Source: Scylla paramamosain (taxonomy: Eukaryota; Arthropoda; Malacostraca; Decapoda; Portunidae). Taken from it: 64,000 bases of DNA. Under the pieces are notes generated by a model. It was not told where the DNA came from. It did not search any database and was given only the letters and a program-made list of their open reading frames with translations. The stretch spans positions 17,025,497-17,089,496 of the forward strand of contig NC_087156.1 of NCBI RefSeq assembly GCF_035594125.1, given 5' to 3'. The translations under genes and the position numbers were made by a program. Shown here piece after piece: positions 21,151 through 34,415 of the stretch (the stretch's first letter is position 1; every line of letters starts with the position of its first letter).

Positions 21151-23177
21151 ATTTTTATTTTTTTTATTTATGTAGGAAGGACACTGGCCAAGGGAAACAA
21201 AAATCCAATAAAAAAAAATGCCCACTGAAATGCTAGTTCCATAAAAGGTTCAAAGCAGTAGTCAAAAATTGATGAATAAGTATCTTGAAACCTCCCTCTT
21301 GAAGGAATTCAAGTCATAAGAAAGTGGAAATACAGAAGCAGGCAGGGAGTTCCAGAGTTTTCCCAGAGAAAGGGATGAATGACTGAGAATACTGGTTAAC
21401 TCTTGCTTTAGAGAGGTGGACAGAATAGGGGTGAGAGAAAGAAGAAAGTCTTGTGCAGCAAGACCACGGGAGGAGGGGAGGCATGCAGTTAGCAAGATCA
21501 GAAGAGCAGTTAGCATGAAAATAGCGGTAGAAGACAGCTAGAGATGCAACATTGCGGCGGTGAGAGAGAGGCTGAAGACAGTCAGTTAGAGGAGAGGAGT
21601 TGATGAGACAAAAAGCTTTTGATTCCACCCTGTCTAGAAGAGCATTGTGAGTGGAACCCCCTCAGACATGTGAAGCATACTCCATACATGGATGGATAAA
21701 GCCCTTGTACAGAGTTAGCAGCTGGGGGGATGAGAAAAACTGGCGGAGACGTCTCAGAATGCCTAACTTCATAGAAGCTGTTTTAGTTAGAGATGAGATG
21801 TGAAGTTTCCAGTTCAGATTATAAGTAAAGGACAGACCAAGGATGTTCAGTCTCGAAGAGGGGGACAGTTGAGTGTCAATGAAGAAGAGGGGATAGTTGT
21901 CTGGGAGGTTGTGTCGAGTTGATAGATGGAGGAATTGAGTTTTTGAGGCACTGAACAATACCAAGTTTGCTCTGCCCCAATCAGAAATTTTAGAAAGATC
22001 AGAAGTCAAGCGTTCTGTGGCTTCCCTGCGTGAAATGTTTACCTCCTGAAAGGTTGGACGTCTAAGAAAAAACGTGGAAAAGTGCAGGGTGGTATCATCA
22101 GTGTAGGAGTGGATAGGACAAGAAGTTTGGTTTAGAAGATCATTAATGAATAATAAGAAGAGAGTGGCTGACAGGACAGAACCCTGAGGAACACCACTGT
22201 TAATAGATTTAGGAGAAGAACAGTGACCGTCTACCACAGCAGCAATAGAACGGTCAGAAAGGAAACTTGAGATGAAGTTACAGAGAGAAGGATAGAAGCC
22301 GTAGGAGGGTAGTTTAGAAATCAAAGCTTTGTGCCAGACTCTATCAAAAGCTTTTGATATGTCTAAGGCAACAGCAAAAGTTTCACCAAAATCTCTAAAA
22401 GAGGATGACCAAGACTCAGTAAGGAAAGCCAGAAGATCTCAGTAGAGCAGCCTTGACGGAACCCCTACTGGCGATCAGATAGAAGGTTGTGATGTGATAG
22501 ATGTTTAAGAATCTTCCTATTGAGGATAGATTAAAAACTAGATAGGCAGGAAATTAAAGCAATAGGACGATAGTTTGAGGGATTAGAACGGTCACCGTTT
22601 TTAGGAACAGGTTGAATGTAGGCAAACTTGCAGCAAGAAGGAAAGGTAGATGTGGACAGACAGAGCTGAAAGAGTTTGACTAGGCAAGGTGCAAGCATGG
22701 AGGCACAGTTTCAGAGAACAATAGGAGGGACCCCATCAGGTCCATAAGCCTTCCGAGGGTTTAGGCCAGCGAGGGTATGGAAAACATCATTGCGAAGAAT
22801 TTTAATAGGTAGCATGAAGTAATCAGAGGGTGGAGGAGAGGGAGGAACAAGCCCAGAATTGTCCAAGGTAGAATTTTTAGCAAAGGTTTGAGCAAAGAGT
22901 TCAGCTTTAGAAACAGATGTGGTAGCAGTGGTGCCATCTGGTTGAAATAAAGGAGGGAAAGAAGAAGAAGCAAAGTTATTGGAAATATATTTGGCTAGAT
23001 GCCAGAAGTCACAAGGGGAGTTAGATCTTGAAAGTTTTGACAATTTCTATTAATGAAGGAGTTTTTTGCCTAGTTGGAGAACAGACTTGGCATGGTTCCA
23101 GGCAGAAATATAAAGTGCAGGAGATTCTGGTGATGGAAGACTTAAGTACCTTTTGTGGGCCACCTCTCTATCAAGTA

Positions 23178-23648
23178 CAGTAAAATCCCTCTCATCCAGC
23201 ATTCGAGTATCCGGCAGCTTCAAGTATCCGGCACATTTTTCCCCGAGCCTTAAAATCAATAAAAAATCAATGCGTACTCATAAAATCGATTAAAATTCCC
23301 GCGCGAGGCATACTTTGTCCCCTTGCCACCAGAGCGCACTGCTTCGCACCACCCGCGGTCCACTGCACTTTGTTTACTCAGTGACTCAGTCCTGCGTGTG
23401 CACTGTTTATCACCTGACGCCTTCATCATGCCTAAAGTTGTAGAAAAGAGGAAACGTGTTGTGCTTACACTTAAGCAGCTGATCAGATCAGCTGCTGATT
23501 AAGATCAGCTGATCTTTGTTATGGTAAGATGCATGAGTGTAGGGTGGTGATTGTGGACATAATTTCACTTCTATTCAAGTATCCGGCAATATTCAAGTAT
23601 CCGGCATGTTGGCGGTCCCGTTGATGCCGGATAAGAGGGATTTTACTG
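23178..23648 (+). mobile_element. Tigger/pogo-type non-autonomous element
   Basis: 471 bp with termini CAGTAAAATCCCTCTCATCC and its near reverse complement GGATAAGAGGGATTTTACTG, flanked by TA on both sides (23176-23177, 23649-23650). The subterminal TCAAGTATCCGGCA motif is repeated in both halves. It retains the start of a transposase (see 23428-23502). TA target duplication and these features are those of the Tc1/mariner-pogo group. It splits LINE A copy 5 and is therefore younger than that insertion. Confidence 0.9.
23428..23502 (+). pseudogene. Tigger transposase N-terminus remnant
   Basis: 24 codons from ATG to TAA: MPKVVEKRKRVVLTLKQLI then five more residues. The KRKRVVLTLKQ string is the start of the CENP-B/Tigger-type DNA-binding domain. 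The rest of the transposase is deleted. Confidence 0.85.
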
Positions 23649-24131
23649 TATAGCACGAGAACAAGCTGTGTTAAACCAAGGTTTAGAAGGTTTAGGTCGA
23701 GAAAAAGAGTGAGGAATGTATGCCTCTGTGCCAGACACTATCACCTCTGTTATGCGCTCAGCACACAAAGATGGGTCTCTGACACGTAAGCAGTAGTCAT
23801 TCCAAGGGAAATCAGCAAAATACCTCCTCAGGTCCCCCCAACTAGCAGAGGGAAAATGGCAGAGGCACCTTCGCCTAGGGGGATCCTGAGGAGGGATTGG
23901 AGCGATAGGACAAGTACCAGTACTACCAGTAGTAATCTGGTAGTGGATCTTTTTGTTCTTCCTGCCTTTACAAAACATTTACACTGGCCGTTTCTCAACA
24001 CACATCTACCAAACATCAAATACCTCATGAGTTATTTGTCACACTGAGAATATTCCACTAGTAATCCCTATAGTTAGACATCTCATGCTTTATATATTTA
24101 TTATTACTTATCTGCAATATGTTCACTCCAC

Positions 24132-24250
24132 AGCTGCTGGATGGGCTCTTGAAGATGCTATACCATTGAGCAGGATGACATTATAGTCTGAAGGAATATG
24201 ATTATAGTGATGCCCAGAATAAAGTGTTGATTGAGTATGATGTGAGTAGT
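24132..24250 (+). pseudogene. Possible further YWTD exon of the LDLR-type gene
   Basis: After the acceptor-like TCCACAG the frame reads WALEDAIPLSRMTL. One base later LKEYDYSDAQNKVLIEYDVS reads like the propeller pattern LDYDxxDxxIYWxDV, with the usual Tyr-Trp replaced. A frameshift or a hidden intron separates the halves. Supported only by pattern and position. Confidence 0.3.
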
Positions 24251-24382
24251 GTGGTCTGTGTCTGGAGTATTTATATTTGTTCTAGTGGTCCTAGTACAAA
24301 GGCTTTGAGCTCTTTTTTGTTATTTCTATAGGATTTAGTACTATAAGCACCATTACAATGCTCTTTTGTGTTATTTTTTCAG

Positions 24383-24492
24383 GATTTGGTACTACTAACA
24401 CCAAAGAAGTGTGGGAAATGGAGTTGAAGCCCTTTGGATTAAGCGTACAAGACAGACAACAGAGACCAGACTACTACTGTAGGTGTGGTTAA
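24383..24492 (+). CDS. Possible 3' exon of the LDLR-type gene
   Basis: Strong acceptor (ATTTTTTCAG) followed by an open frame FGTTNTKEVWEMELKPFGLS then VQDRQQRPDYYCRCG and a TAA. KPFGLSVQDR resembles the HPFGLSVFED element near propeller repeats of LRP-type receptors. There is no transmembrane segment or NPxY tail downstream, so if real this may be a truncated or internal exon (a GT at 24483 could be a donor). Confidence 0.35.
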
Positions 24493-26345
<1,853 letters not shown>

Positions 26346-26602
26346 ATTTGTCAGTCCTTCAGGCTGTGATTAGCTGACTGCATGCAGTATATGCATGTCT
26401 AATTTTTATTTTTATAGCTTTTAAGTTTTGAAAATGCAACTTTCTGTAAAGATTTTGCTATCTTAAGCCCATGGCTGTGCCCTCTTCAGGTCTTTTTGTT
26501 CTACATACAACAATAAACCTATCTTCTAATCTGTCGATTTGAGATTCCATAACGTAAGCAAAATAAAAAAAAATAAAATGGAATAAAACGCTTAAGATAA
26601 AA

Positions 26603-26745
<143 letters not shown>

Positions 26746-27272
26746 AAAAAAAAGGGGGGGGATTGAAATGTTAAAAACCAAGGGGAAAAAAATCGTTAAA
26801 CCCCTTACAAAAACAAGAAACTTAGCTGATGAATCCGAACCAAAACACTGGAGAAATGGCGACGTGAGGGTGAGTACTGAGCGATAGTAATTGAACATTT
26901 TTGAAGTCATTGGAGAGTGTGGGTTGTATGGTAGCTCCATTTTCAATAGAAAGGTTCAACAGGGACTACGGGAAGTGCAGGAAGGAGGTAACACATCGCT
27001 GCAGAGGAGTAGCATGTGAAAGGTGTTATGTTTGGTATCATGATGAGTCTGGCAAAGGCTAAATGGGGCAGAGGACGGGATTCAGTGCTGATGTAAATGC
27101 TAGCTGCTATATACCGTCGGCTGCTATGTACCGGCTCCTATGTAACACTGCTTTGGCTTATATGTACCACTAAGGCTGCTATGTTACGGCTTCTATGTAC
27201 CACTGCTTTGGATTGTATGTGCCAAACAAGGCTGCTATATACCAGCTACCAAGTAGAGAGATAAAAATAAAC

Positions 27273-27309
<37 letters not shown>

Positions 27310-27472
27310 GTAATATAAAAGTAATAAAACTACATTAAAAGATAACAAAATCACGAAAATTAAAACTGTCTTGTCAACCAGTAAAAATCAATAAAATTCA
27401 GCATACATTGACTTATTATAGGCTTTGTCCTCAGCGTGATCCTTCAGTTCAGCGCACAGGTTCAGAAATGCA

Positions 27473-27478
<6 letters not shown>

Positions 27479-27551
<73 letters not shown>
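27479..27551. repeat. (CT)n microsatellite
   Basis: About 36 CT units inside dispersed repeat copy 2. Copy 1 has only about four units there (14717). Confidence 0.97.
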
Positions 27552-27554
<3 letters not shown>

Positions 27555-27762
27555 GTTGCACTTGTTTTCAAGGGTGTTTTTACTGTTCTAGTGACAAATT
27601 AACATAATTTCTACTTTATTAACAGGAGAAACACGCTTTTGAAAGGCTGTAATTGAAATGGCACTTTTTTAAGAGTTTACAGTTCTAGTGACAGATCTAC
27701 AACATATCTACATTATTAACAGGAGAAACACCTTCGAAAACCCTGGTAATCATCTTTGTGGC

Positions 27763-27801
<39 letters not shown>

Positions 27802-28720
27802 CATTTTAGTTGAACCTATTCTGCGCTCGTTCGTGTTTGCTACGGTGACACGGTGCGGCAGTGAGTGGTTTCCGTTCATAATCATGAAGTGGGTTTAGAG
27901 TGGGGAAAGGGAAATGAGGATATTATTTGACATATTATTTGATAGCGTCTCAACTTTTGTGTGTGTGTGTTTGTGGGTATGGTTGAAGGAGCAGTGACAG
28001 GTGGCGCAGGAGGGCGACTGGCTGGCTGGCTGCAGTGTTTTAATCTGCACTGGTCAGTCTTGCCGCACACGCTGTATTAATCGGTGTTTCCGTATTCCCG
28101 GCAGCTTCTCCCTTCACCAAGCACCAATTTCAAAATGAAATACATTACGTACGTAATCCTGCGGGTTGGGGGAAGCTCGCCTGTGACGTCATCAATGATC
28201 CGGGACTCGCTCGGCTCCAGTGTCTCCTCGTCAATATTTACCGTAATTTCCAGTGTTTTCCAGGTGTTTCCAGCTGTTTCCAAACTCAGGCGTGTAGGTT
28301 GTAGTAGTAGGAGAAAAAAATATATAGAGAAATGGAAGAAGTAAGGAGATATGGAGGAGGAGGAGGGGGCATAACAGATAAATACCAAGAAGACAATGTT
28401 TAGCTTAGTTTACCTTCCTGCCCTTCCTTTCTCTGTAATATTTCGTGTGTTTTGGGTATTTTAAGTGTTTTGGGTGTATTTAGGACTTGTGGGGGATGAG
28501 TGTGTTTTGGGGGTGTTTAGGTGTGTTTAGGACATATTTGCTGTTATCTGTGTGTTTTGGGTGAATTTATAATGTTTTAACTGTGGGCTAGACTGTTTTC
28601 AGGATTTTTTTACGTGTTTTACGTGTCTTGGGGGGTGTTTTGAGTATATTGCGGAGTGTTTTGGTGTTTGGGTGTGTTTGGTGGTATATTGAGATGTTTT
28701 GAGTTTGTTTTAGATTTATT

Positions 28721-29020
28721 GGATCACCTGAAGATCCGCCACCCCACAGGGATCACCTGAAGATCCGCCACCCCAGATTGTCTCACCTGAAGATCCGCCA
28801 CCCCAGACTCTCTCACTTGGTTAGGTTAGGTTAGGTTAGCCTAACCTAACCTAACCTAACAACATGAACGCATTAAAAAACTGAGTGGATATAAAAAATG
28901 CAGAAAAAAGTTTACTTCATTAAAAGTATGGGATCACCTGAAGATCCGCCACCCCAGATTGTCTCACCTGAAGATCTGTCACCCCGAGTGCGGCTGGGGT
29001 GGCGGATCTTCAGGTGATCC
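28721..29020. mobile_element. Inverted-repeat element with a TTAGG/CCTAA palindrome
   Basis: 300 bp. The first 26 bases (starting GGATCACCTGAAGATCCGCC) are perfectly inverted at 28995-29020. The same motif occurs as direct copies near 28750, 28781, 28931 and 28962. In the centre four TTAGG units run into four CCTAA units (28819-28860) with 20-bp perfect arms around one base. The flanks match the G/T-rich repeat of copy 1 (around 17000), which lacks it, so it is an insertion. The superfamily is unknown. Confidence 0.8.
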
Positions 29021-29850
29021 GGTTTATTTTGGGTTTTTTAAGTGTTTTGGGTGAGTTTGGGTGTGTGTGGGGTCTTTTGGGTGTATTTGAGTGTGTGGTG
29101 TGTATTGGGTGCGTTTTCGCATGCAATACACACTGTTTTAATGAATTTTGGGGTGTTTTGAGTGTGTTGGTGAGTTTTTTGTCGAGTTTGAGGTGTTGAA
29201 AGTGTTCTGAGTGTGTTTGGCTGAGTTTTATGGGTATTCTAAGATGTTGTGAGGTGTTTTGGGTGTGTTTTGGATGTTTTTAGCGTGTTTGGATTGTGTT
29301 GGGTGAGTTTTATGGGTATATCAGGGTTTTTTTGAGTGTTTTGGATGTTTTTTTTTATTGTGATTTGGGTGAATTTTTTTTAGATATTTTGAGATGATGT
29401 TAGATGTTTAGAGTGTTTTGAATGATTAAAATGTGTTTTGGGTGAGTTTTGTGGATATATTTGGTTATTTAGGTATATTTGGTATATTTGGGTATATTTG
29501 GTATATTTGATGTGGGCTGTTTTGAGAGTTTTTAATGTTTTAAACGTGTTTTAGGTGTAATTGGAAGAGTTTCGTTATATTTAGGAATGTTTTGAGTGTG
29601 TTTTGAATGTTTTGGGTGTGTCTGCATGAGTTTTGTTGTATTTAAGGCTGTTTTGAGTGTGTTTTGGGGTGTTTTGAGTGTAGTTTGTATGTGTTTGGGT
29701 GAGTCTTGTATTTAAGTATGTTTTGAATGCGGTTTTGGTATGTTTGGGTGAACTTTGTTGGTGTCTTGGGGTATTTTGGCCACACTTGTCCCCCCCAATA
29801 ACCCAAATAACGTAACTTAAACACCACAACCTCACCAGATCTTACCGTAG

Positions 29851-29949
29851 ATGAAGATCGGAGCCCTCGCCTTTGCAACGGCACGGCTATGCGAAGTTTT
29901 ATTGATGCTATTATGTCGAGCAGTTGTTAGTCGGGAATGTAACGTTTGA
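29851..29949 (+). CDS. Short ORF with signal-peptide-like sequence
   Basis: 33 codons starting MKIGALAFATARLCEVLLML then LCRAVVSRECNV, stop TGA at 29947-29949. The hydrophobic core could be a signal peptide of a first exon, but no partner exon can be linked. It follows the end of the dispersed repeat by 4 bp. Possibly chance. Confidence 0.15.
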   Translation: MKIGALAFATARLCEVLLMLLCRAVVSRECNV

Positions 29950-30237
29950 AACGGTACTTTCGCTCTGTCTGGGTCTTCTGTTTCCTTTTTTCCCTTTACT
30001 TTTCTTTTCTCTTATCAAGCTAGGCTTATGTATCGTTCTCTATGTGCTTTTGTTTTTATTGACACGCTGATAATGTACTTCATCATTTCAACATTTTTTC
30101 TTTTCATATCATGATAATGATGAGGATGTTGATGAAACCCTACACCTTTACTCCTACTTGTGCGCTTTATCGTTTCAGTATTCTTCTAAGTCTTCCTTTT
30201 CTTCCCCTATACTATTTTTTTTTTTTATATTAATCAA

Positions 30238-30239
<2 letters not shown>

Positions 30240-30297
<58 letters not shown>
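30240..30297. repeat. (CT)n microsatellite
   Basis: About 28 CT units. Confidence 0.97.
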
Positions 30298-30299
<2 letters not shown>

Positions 30300-30429
30300 A
30301 ATCAGAGTGGGAACCACAGGCTATACTAAGAGCCCGACACTGATGAAGCTGTGATTTGTGAAGCCAGCTTCATACATCAAATATGCACAAGTGTGGGTAA
30401 GGTGGAAGTAGTGATGATCCGAGCTACTT

Positions 30430-30873
30430 TCATTTGCTCAGGGTCGGCTGACTCAGGACTCAGTCAGGAAGTTGCTGGAACAGATTGTGAGTGGCCGGAC
30501 AGTGCAGCGGGTAATGTAAGAAAGGCTCGCCAGCTTCCTCCAGGCAATGGACATGTGTGAAGTATTTGACTTTTGTACAGGTAGCTAAGGCGGAGTCTTT
30601 GTAAATATATGATGGTGGTTTGCTAGGTCCTGGGTGGGGGCGTAGTGTATGATTCCTGGCGTGAAGCAGTGACATAGGTGGCGGAACGAGATCCCTGTGC
30701 CACTGTCGGTAAGGTGGTGAAGGGTGAAAGAGAATGCGACTGAATTGACTTTAGGTTTGGCGTGTGATAAACTGGCGTGAAATGGGAAGGAGACGTGGGG
30801 CTGAGTGGTGGTTAGGTAGTCGTGCTGCTGCATCTGCCTTCTCGTTACTAGGGATGCCTACGTGACCTGGGAC
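30430..30873 (-). pseudogene. LINE RNase H and C-terminal fragment
   Basis: The minus strand reads VPGHVGIPSNEKADAAARLP, the hallmark C-terminal RNase H motif of LINE ORF2 (PGHxGIxxNExAD with the catalytic Asp and His region). After breaks near 30765-30720 it goes on with FLHYPLHCPATHNLFQQLPD, a His/Cys tail typical of the same proteins. LINE A, B and the CR1 copy here show no RNase H, so this comes from another, I-like or similar, lineage. Confidence 0.75.
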
Positions 30874-31547
30874 TCAGGGTCGCATTATATAATGTAGTAA
30901 GTTATAAGGTGTTGATACGGAATTTTCGCCTCTGTAACAGCACTTAAGGCATGTTGCAGGGGTGCCTTTCTTAAAGCTCATGTGCTGGTAATCTTGGCAG
31001 TACAGTATTATGGAATGTTAATATCATCTTTTCTGCACCACACATACTATATGTGCTTTCATTTTTAAGTCGTTTTCTATGATTGGTATCAAGATTGTTC
31101 GCCCACTGACTAATACTTAAAAAAAGTAGTTGGGTTGTGGATGAGGAGGTGGTGGTAGAGGCGGGGTAAGGGATAATAGAGGTGTAGGAGGAGGAGGTAG
31201 TAAGGGAAGGAGAAAGAAAGCGGTGTGGTGGAGAAGGAAGGAGAGGAGGATCAGAGGAGGTAATAGCGAAACTAGTAGTTAAAGATTATATAATTTGGGT
31301 TGGATGAGATGGAGATGGTGGTGGTGGTGGTGAGCTTGGTGGAAGAGACAAGGTGGAGAAGGAGAAAGAGAAGACATGGAAAGAGAAGAGGAGGATGAAA
31401 GGCCTGTGCTGGAGGGAGAAGGATAGGAGAGGGTAGGGGGAAGAAGGCTTTTCCACGTTGGTCTTCCATTTACTCTGTACTTCCGTACTCTGTCGTCCCC
31501 TGAGTCAGGAGGAAAAGAATGCCAGAGTATTTTATGAGTAACTATGT

Positions 31548-31614
<67 letters not shown>

Positions 31615-32254
31615 CGTGTATTATTCTTATGTATTTTGGGGAAGTCACTAGATGATCAGTTAGTGTACAATATGAATGAGAGAGGAAATGAGTATGTGTT
31701 GAGGGAAATGAAAGAGATAACAATCTAATTCCGGACAGATATTGAGGTGCCTCACTTTAAGGGAAACAGACAGACACACTTAACAACAACACACTCTTTC
31801 AGTGATTGAACTTTTCCTTTTCTAAGTTTGGCATAGAAAAGTAAAGAAATGTTGATTTAGTGAAGATGCTGGAACTAACGTGTGGGAAATGTAGGATGTG
31901 TGAAACGGAAGTAGCGTCACTTAACTCTGGGCGTCTCTCCCACCACCCCTCTCCTTCATTATTGATTATTATGCTTCATTTTTATATTAGTTTCTCTTCA
32001 CAAACCCTCCTTATTTTTGTTGCAGCCTGCATTCATAACTAGCTGGTTCTCGAAGCTCACGAGGAGGTTATCTTTTCAAGAGTCTTTCGTAACAGTTGTT
32101 TGACTTCGGCTATAATATTTCCCTTTGTCGAGATTATTCTGTGGTAATTTGAATAGTTTTAAGTACATATGTTTTCTATTTATTTATAATTTGTCATTAT
32201 GATAATGTGCAAGAGATAAACATACCATCCGACACACACACACACACACACACA
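30874..32254. other. Mostly unassigned; (AAT)n at 31549-31612
   Basis: Purine-rich stretch 31130-31450, an (AAT)n array of about 21 units at 31549-31612, and otherwise no coding signal. A (CA)n run precedes the repeat at 32255. Confidence 0.5.
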
Positions 32255-32426
32255 CGGTACAGACTCAGTGCGATTCCCACCATGGTGCGAGCCATCAATC
32301 AATAGTATTTCCCTCCTAGATTAGACTTACCTTTAGGATTAATGTTAAGTTTTTCCCCATCCCCTATGTACATTTTCAGTTTGTCAACTGCCTAAATAAT
32401 AAACCGTTTATTATTATTATTATTAT

Positions 32427-32432
<6 letters not shown>
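32255..32432 (+). mobile_element. Short dispersed repeat with (TTA)n tail, copy 1
   Basis: About 155 bp of body (GGTACAGACTCAGTGCGATT ... AACTGCCTAAATAATAAACC) followed by (TTATTA)n. The reverse copy lies at 41514-41702. The shared body and simple 3' tail suggest a SINE or a LINE 3' end. No polymerase III boxes were identified. Confidence 0.7.
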
Positions 32433-32462
<30 letters not shown>

Positions 32463-33000
32463 CACAATATTATTATGCAGCCGTTAAAATTCAGTCACTC
32501 CTACAGGCAAAATACAAACCATACATTGAATTCACAGGACATAGTTTTCTTTGTACCAAACTCTTTATTATGATATTGCAGTTATCATGATGGTGATCAG
32601 AGTAAAAAGCGATCAAGTGGTTCGCTTCGTGAACCAGTGAACGGGCGTTGAGTGTCTCGATTGTTTGCCTCTGTCCACACTCAAATACACAACTACTTCC
32701 CTCACGAATCTTAAGTGTACACAGGTCAATACTGTCATTATTTCTGTCATCTATATATTTAAACAAAGAGTGTCTGTCTGTCTATCTGTTTGTCAGATAA
32801 GAAGATATAGATAGAGATAGATAAGATATAGGTAGATTGATAGTGAAGAGGTTGACTAGAAATGGACGCAGATTTTAAGTTCCATAAAAATTATGTAGGA
32901 TTTTCGTGATTGCTTTTGCTTAGCAAACAACAAATATTTTACCCGAACAACGCTGATAGTTCTACTTGTCATTATTTATTATTTCCCTTTTGCAGACATC

Positions 33001-33029
33001 AACTTCTGTACAGATTACTATAAGGTATG
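33001..33029 (+). CDS. Possible micro-exon
   Basis: 29 bp between a strong acceptor (CCCTTTTGCAG) and donor GTATGA, reading DINFCTDYYK with an upstream G. See the next block at 33095. No family recognised. Confidence 0.2.
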
Positions 33030-33094
33030 ATCTGTTTTGTGCATGAAATAATAATCTTTATGCTGTCAACTTTCAAATCTATGTGCACCTGTAG

Positions 33095-33274
33095 AAACAA
33101 CCGTCGTCCTGTATATGTATCTGGGTCACCTGCCTGCCCCAGTCATGATGTCCCATACTCTTGTGTGTGTCATGACAAGCATTAATTACGCTGTATGGAC
33201 GAGCTGTCAGTGTCGTCACGCCACAGGGGATAATAAGGGTATAACAAGGCCCATTGCTAAGGGTTCCCATTAAG
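33095..33274 (+). CDS. Possible exon, unknown product
   Basis: 180 bp between CACCTGTAG and AAG/GTGAGT. One frame is open for 59 codons up to a TAA directly before the donor (SHTLVCVMTSINYAVWTSCQ region). A 76-codon frame is open on the other strand, so neither strand is proven. No family recognised. Confidence 0.2.
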
Positions 33275-34415
33275 GTGAGTGTTCCGTGCAGTAATTCAGA
33301 TACATTCACTTTTCTGTAATCCTCAGTTGTTTACTTCTTTGCGTCATTATGTGACATGCATCATAAACGGTCTGAACATGTCTTGAAAGATTGTAAAACT
33401 AGTCACTGTCAAACGAGTCATTGCCAAACTGGCCAGTTAAACGAATCATTGGGTTAGAATCGAGGCTGGTTCGAAGCAACAGAGCGTGCGAACTAAAGTC
33501 AGCGGTGGCGGTGACCAAACAGTCGTGGCCGAGCTGGCAGGTGGAGGAGTAGCGTGCGCTGGTGCAGCTGTGGACGAGGTGGCATTGGATATTGGGCAGG
33601 CAAGTTACAGTTGGTATTGCCGTTTCGTATATTTGAGGTTGCAGGAAGAGTGGTCGTCATTGTAAAAGGTTGTAGTGGCGGCGGCGGCGGCAGGAGGGGG
33701 ATGTGACGATCTAGGGAGGCGGTGGTGGTGACGTTGTTATACCTGTGGATGCTTGGAGATTGGATTCGTGGCAATGGCGTTGGAGGCGACGGCAGCTTCG
33801 TTTGGTGACGCAAAGTCAGGCTGGGGTGTTCTCATAAGCAGATGAAATAGACAAAATGCTGATGGTATACTGAGTAATCTGAATCTGCTGTTTACAGGAA
33901 TTAGTGCCGTGTCTTCGTTAAGGGTACCGCTTGGCTCGTGAGGGGATGCAGCCTTGCGGCCCTCTGTGCTGAGACGCTGCTGTCAACTGAAACCACTGTT
34001 CAGCAAGATCAGATTGACCAGACTGTGATTTCAGGAATCAGTCGTGCAGTGCTGTCCGTAAGTGCTATGGTCCAATATAAATTACCATGTAGCTGTACTT
34101 CGATAAATGTTAATTACCATGCAGTTATATTTGAAATTCTTGCGAGGGAGGATAGGAACAAGACTAATATGTGCTACTGATAACTAATGTGTTTTTTCTC
34201 CCGTTCTCGGTGACCCTGCTCCCATCGTGGTACTCCCACCGTGGCGTGTCCGAGGCGTGCTGCTCCCCCACCGGCTCAATCCCAGGCCTACTGATTACTT
34301 CTATAAACTTCATGTGTTCCCAGCGTGTCAGACTCTGTTGACTTGCAGTGTTGCGAGTAACGAGCTTCCTAGTGTTCAAAGTCTCAAGACTCCATTTTTT
34401 TTTTTTTTTTTTTTT
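33275..34415. other. No recognisable gene
   Basis: Includes a GGC/GGT-rich stretch (33660-33800) and a poly-T run (34394-34415). Open frames here overlap on both strands and show no domain. Confidence 0.5.

Larger units (their letters stand above)
21150..23914 (-). mobile_element. LINE A, copy 5 (reverse), split by a Tigger-type element
   Basis: Runs on the minus strand from mid-EN (about 23914) to the 3' UTR and tail (21150-21250). It is 5'-truncated within the EN domain and interrupted at 23178-23648 by a DNA transposon remnant. The 3' UTR matches copy 1. It overlaps copy 4 from mid-EN to RT motif A, which allowed the breaks to be placed by comparison. Confidence 0.9.
21262..23914 (-). pseudogene. 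LINE A ORF2: EN C-terminus, RT and C-terminal region, broken
   Basis: On the minus strand: [19 protein letters not shown] (end of EN), WFNTACSRA, [insertion], VAHKRYLSLPSPESPALYIS, then the linker LNPRKAYGPDGVPPIVL. The RT follows with SGVPQGSVLSATLFLLFIND (motif B) and SYTDDTTLHF: the catalytic YADD is changed to YTDD, unlike copy 1. Stops interrupt it after the linker, in motif 1 to A, and after MEYASHV (Trp to stop, about 21662). A frameshift near 21355 precedes the last LWNSLPASVFPLSYDLNSF segment. Confidence 0.88.

Noticed and set aside
28721..29020. CRISPR-like array
   Set aside because: The direct copies are irregularly spaced, one is inverted, and the setting is eukaryotic; it is an inverted-repeat element.
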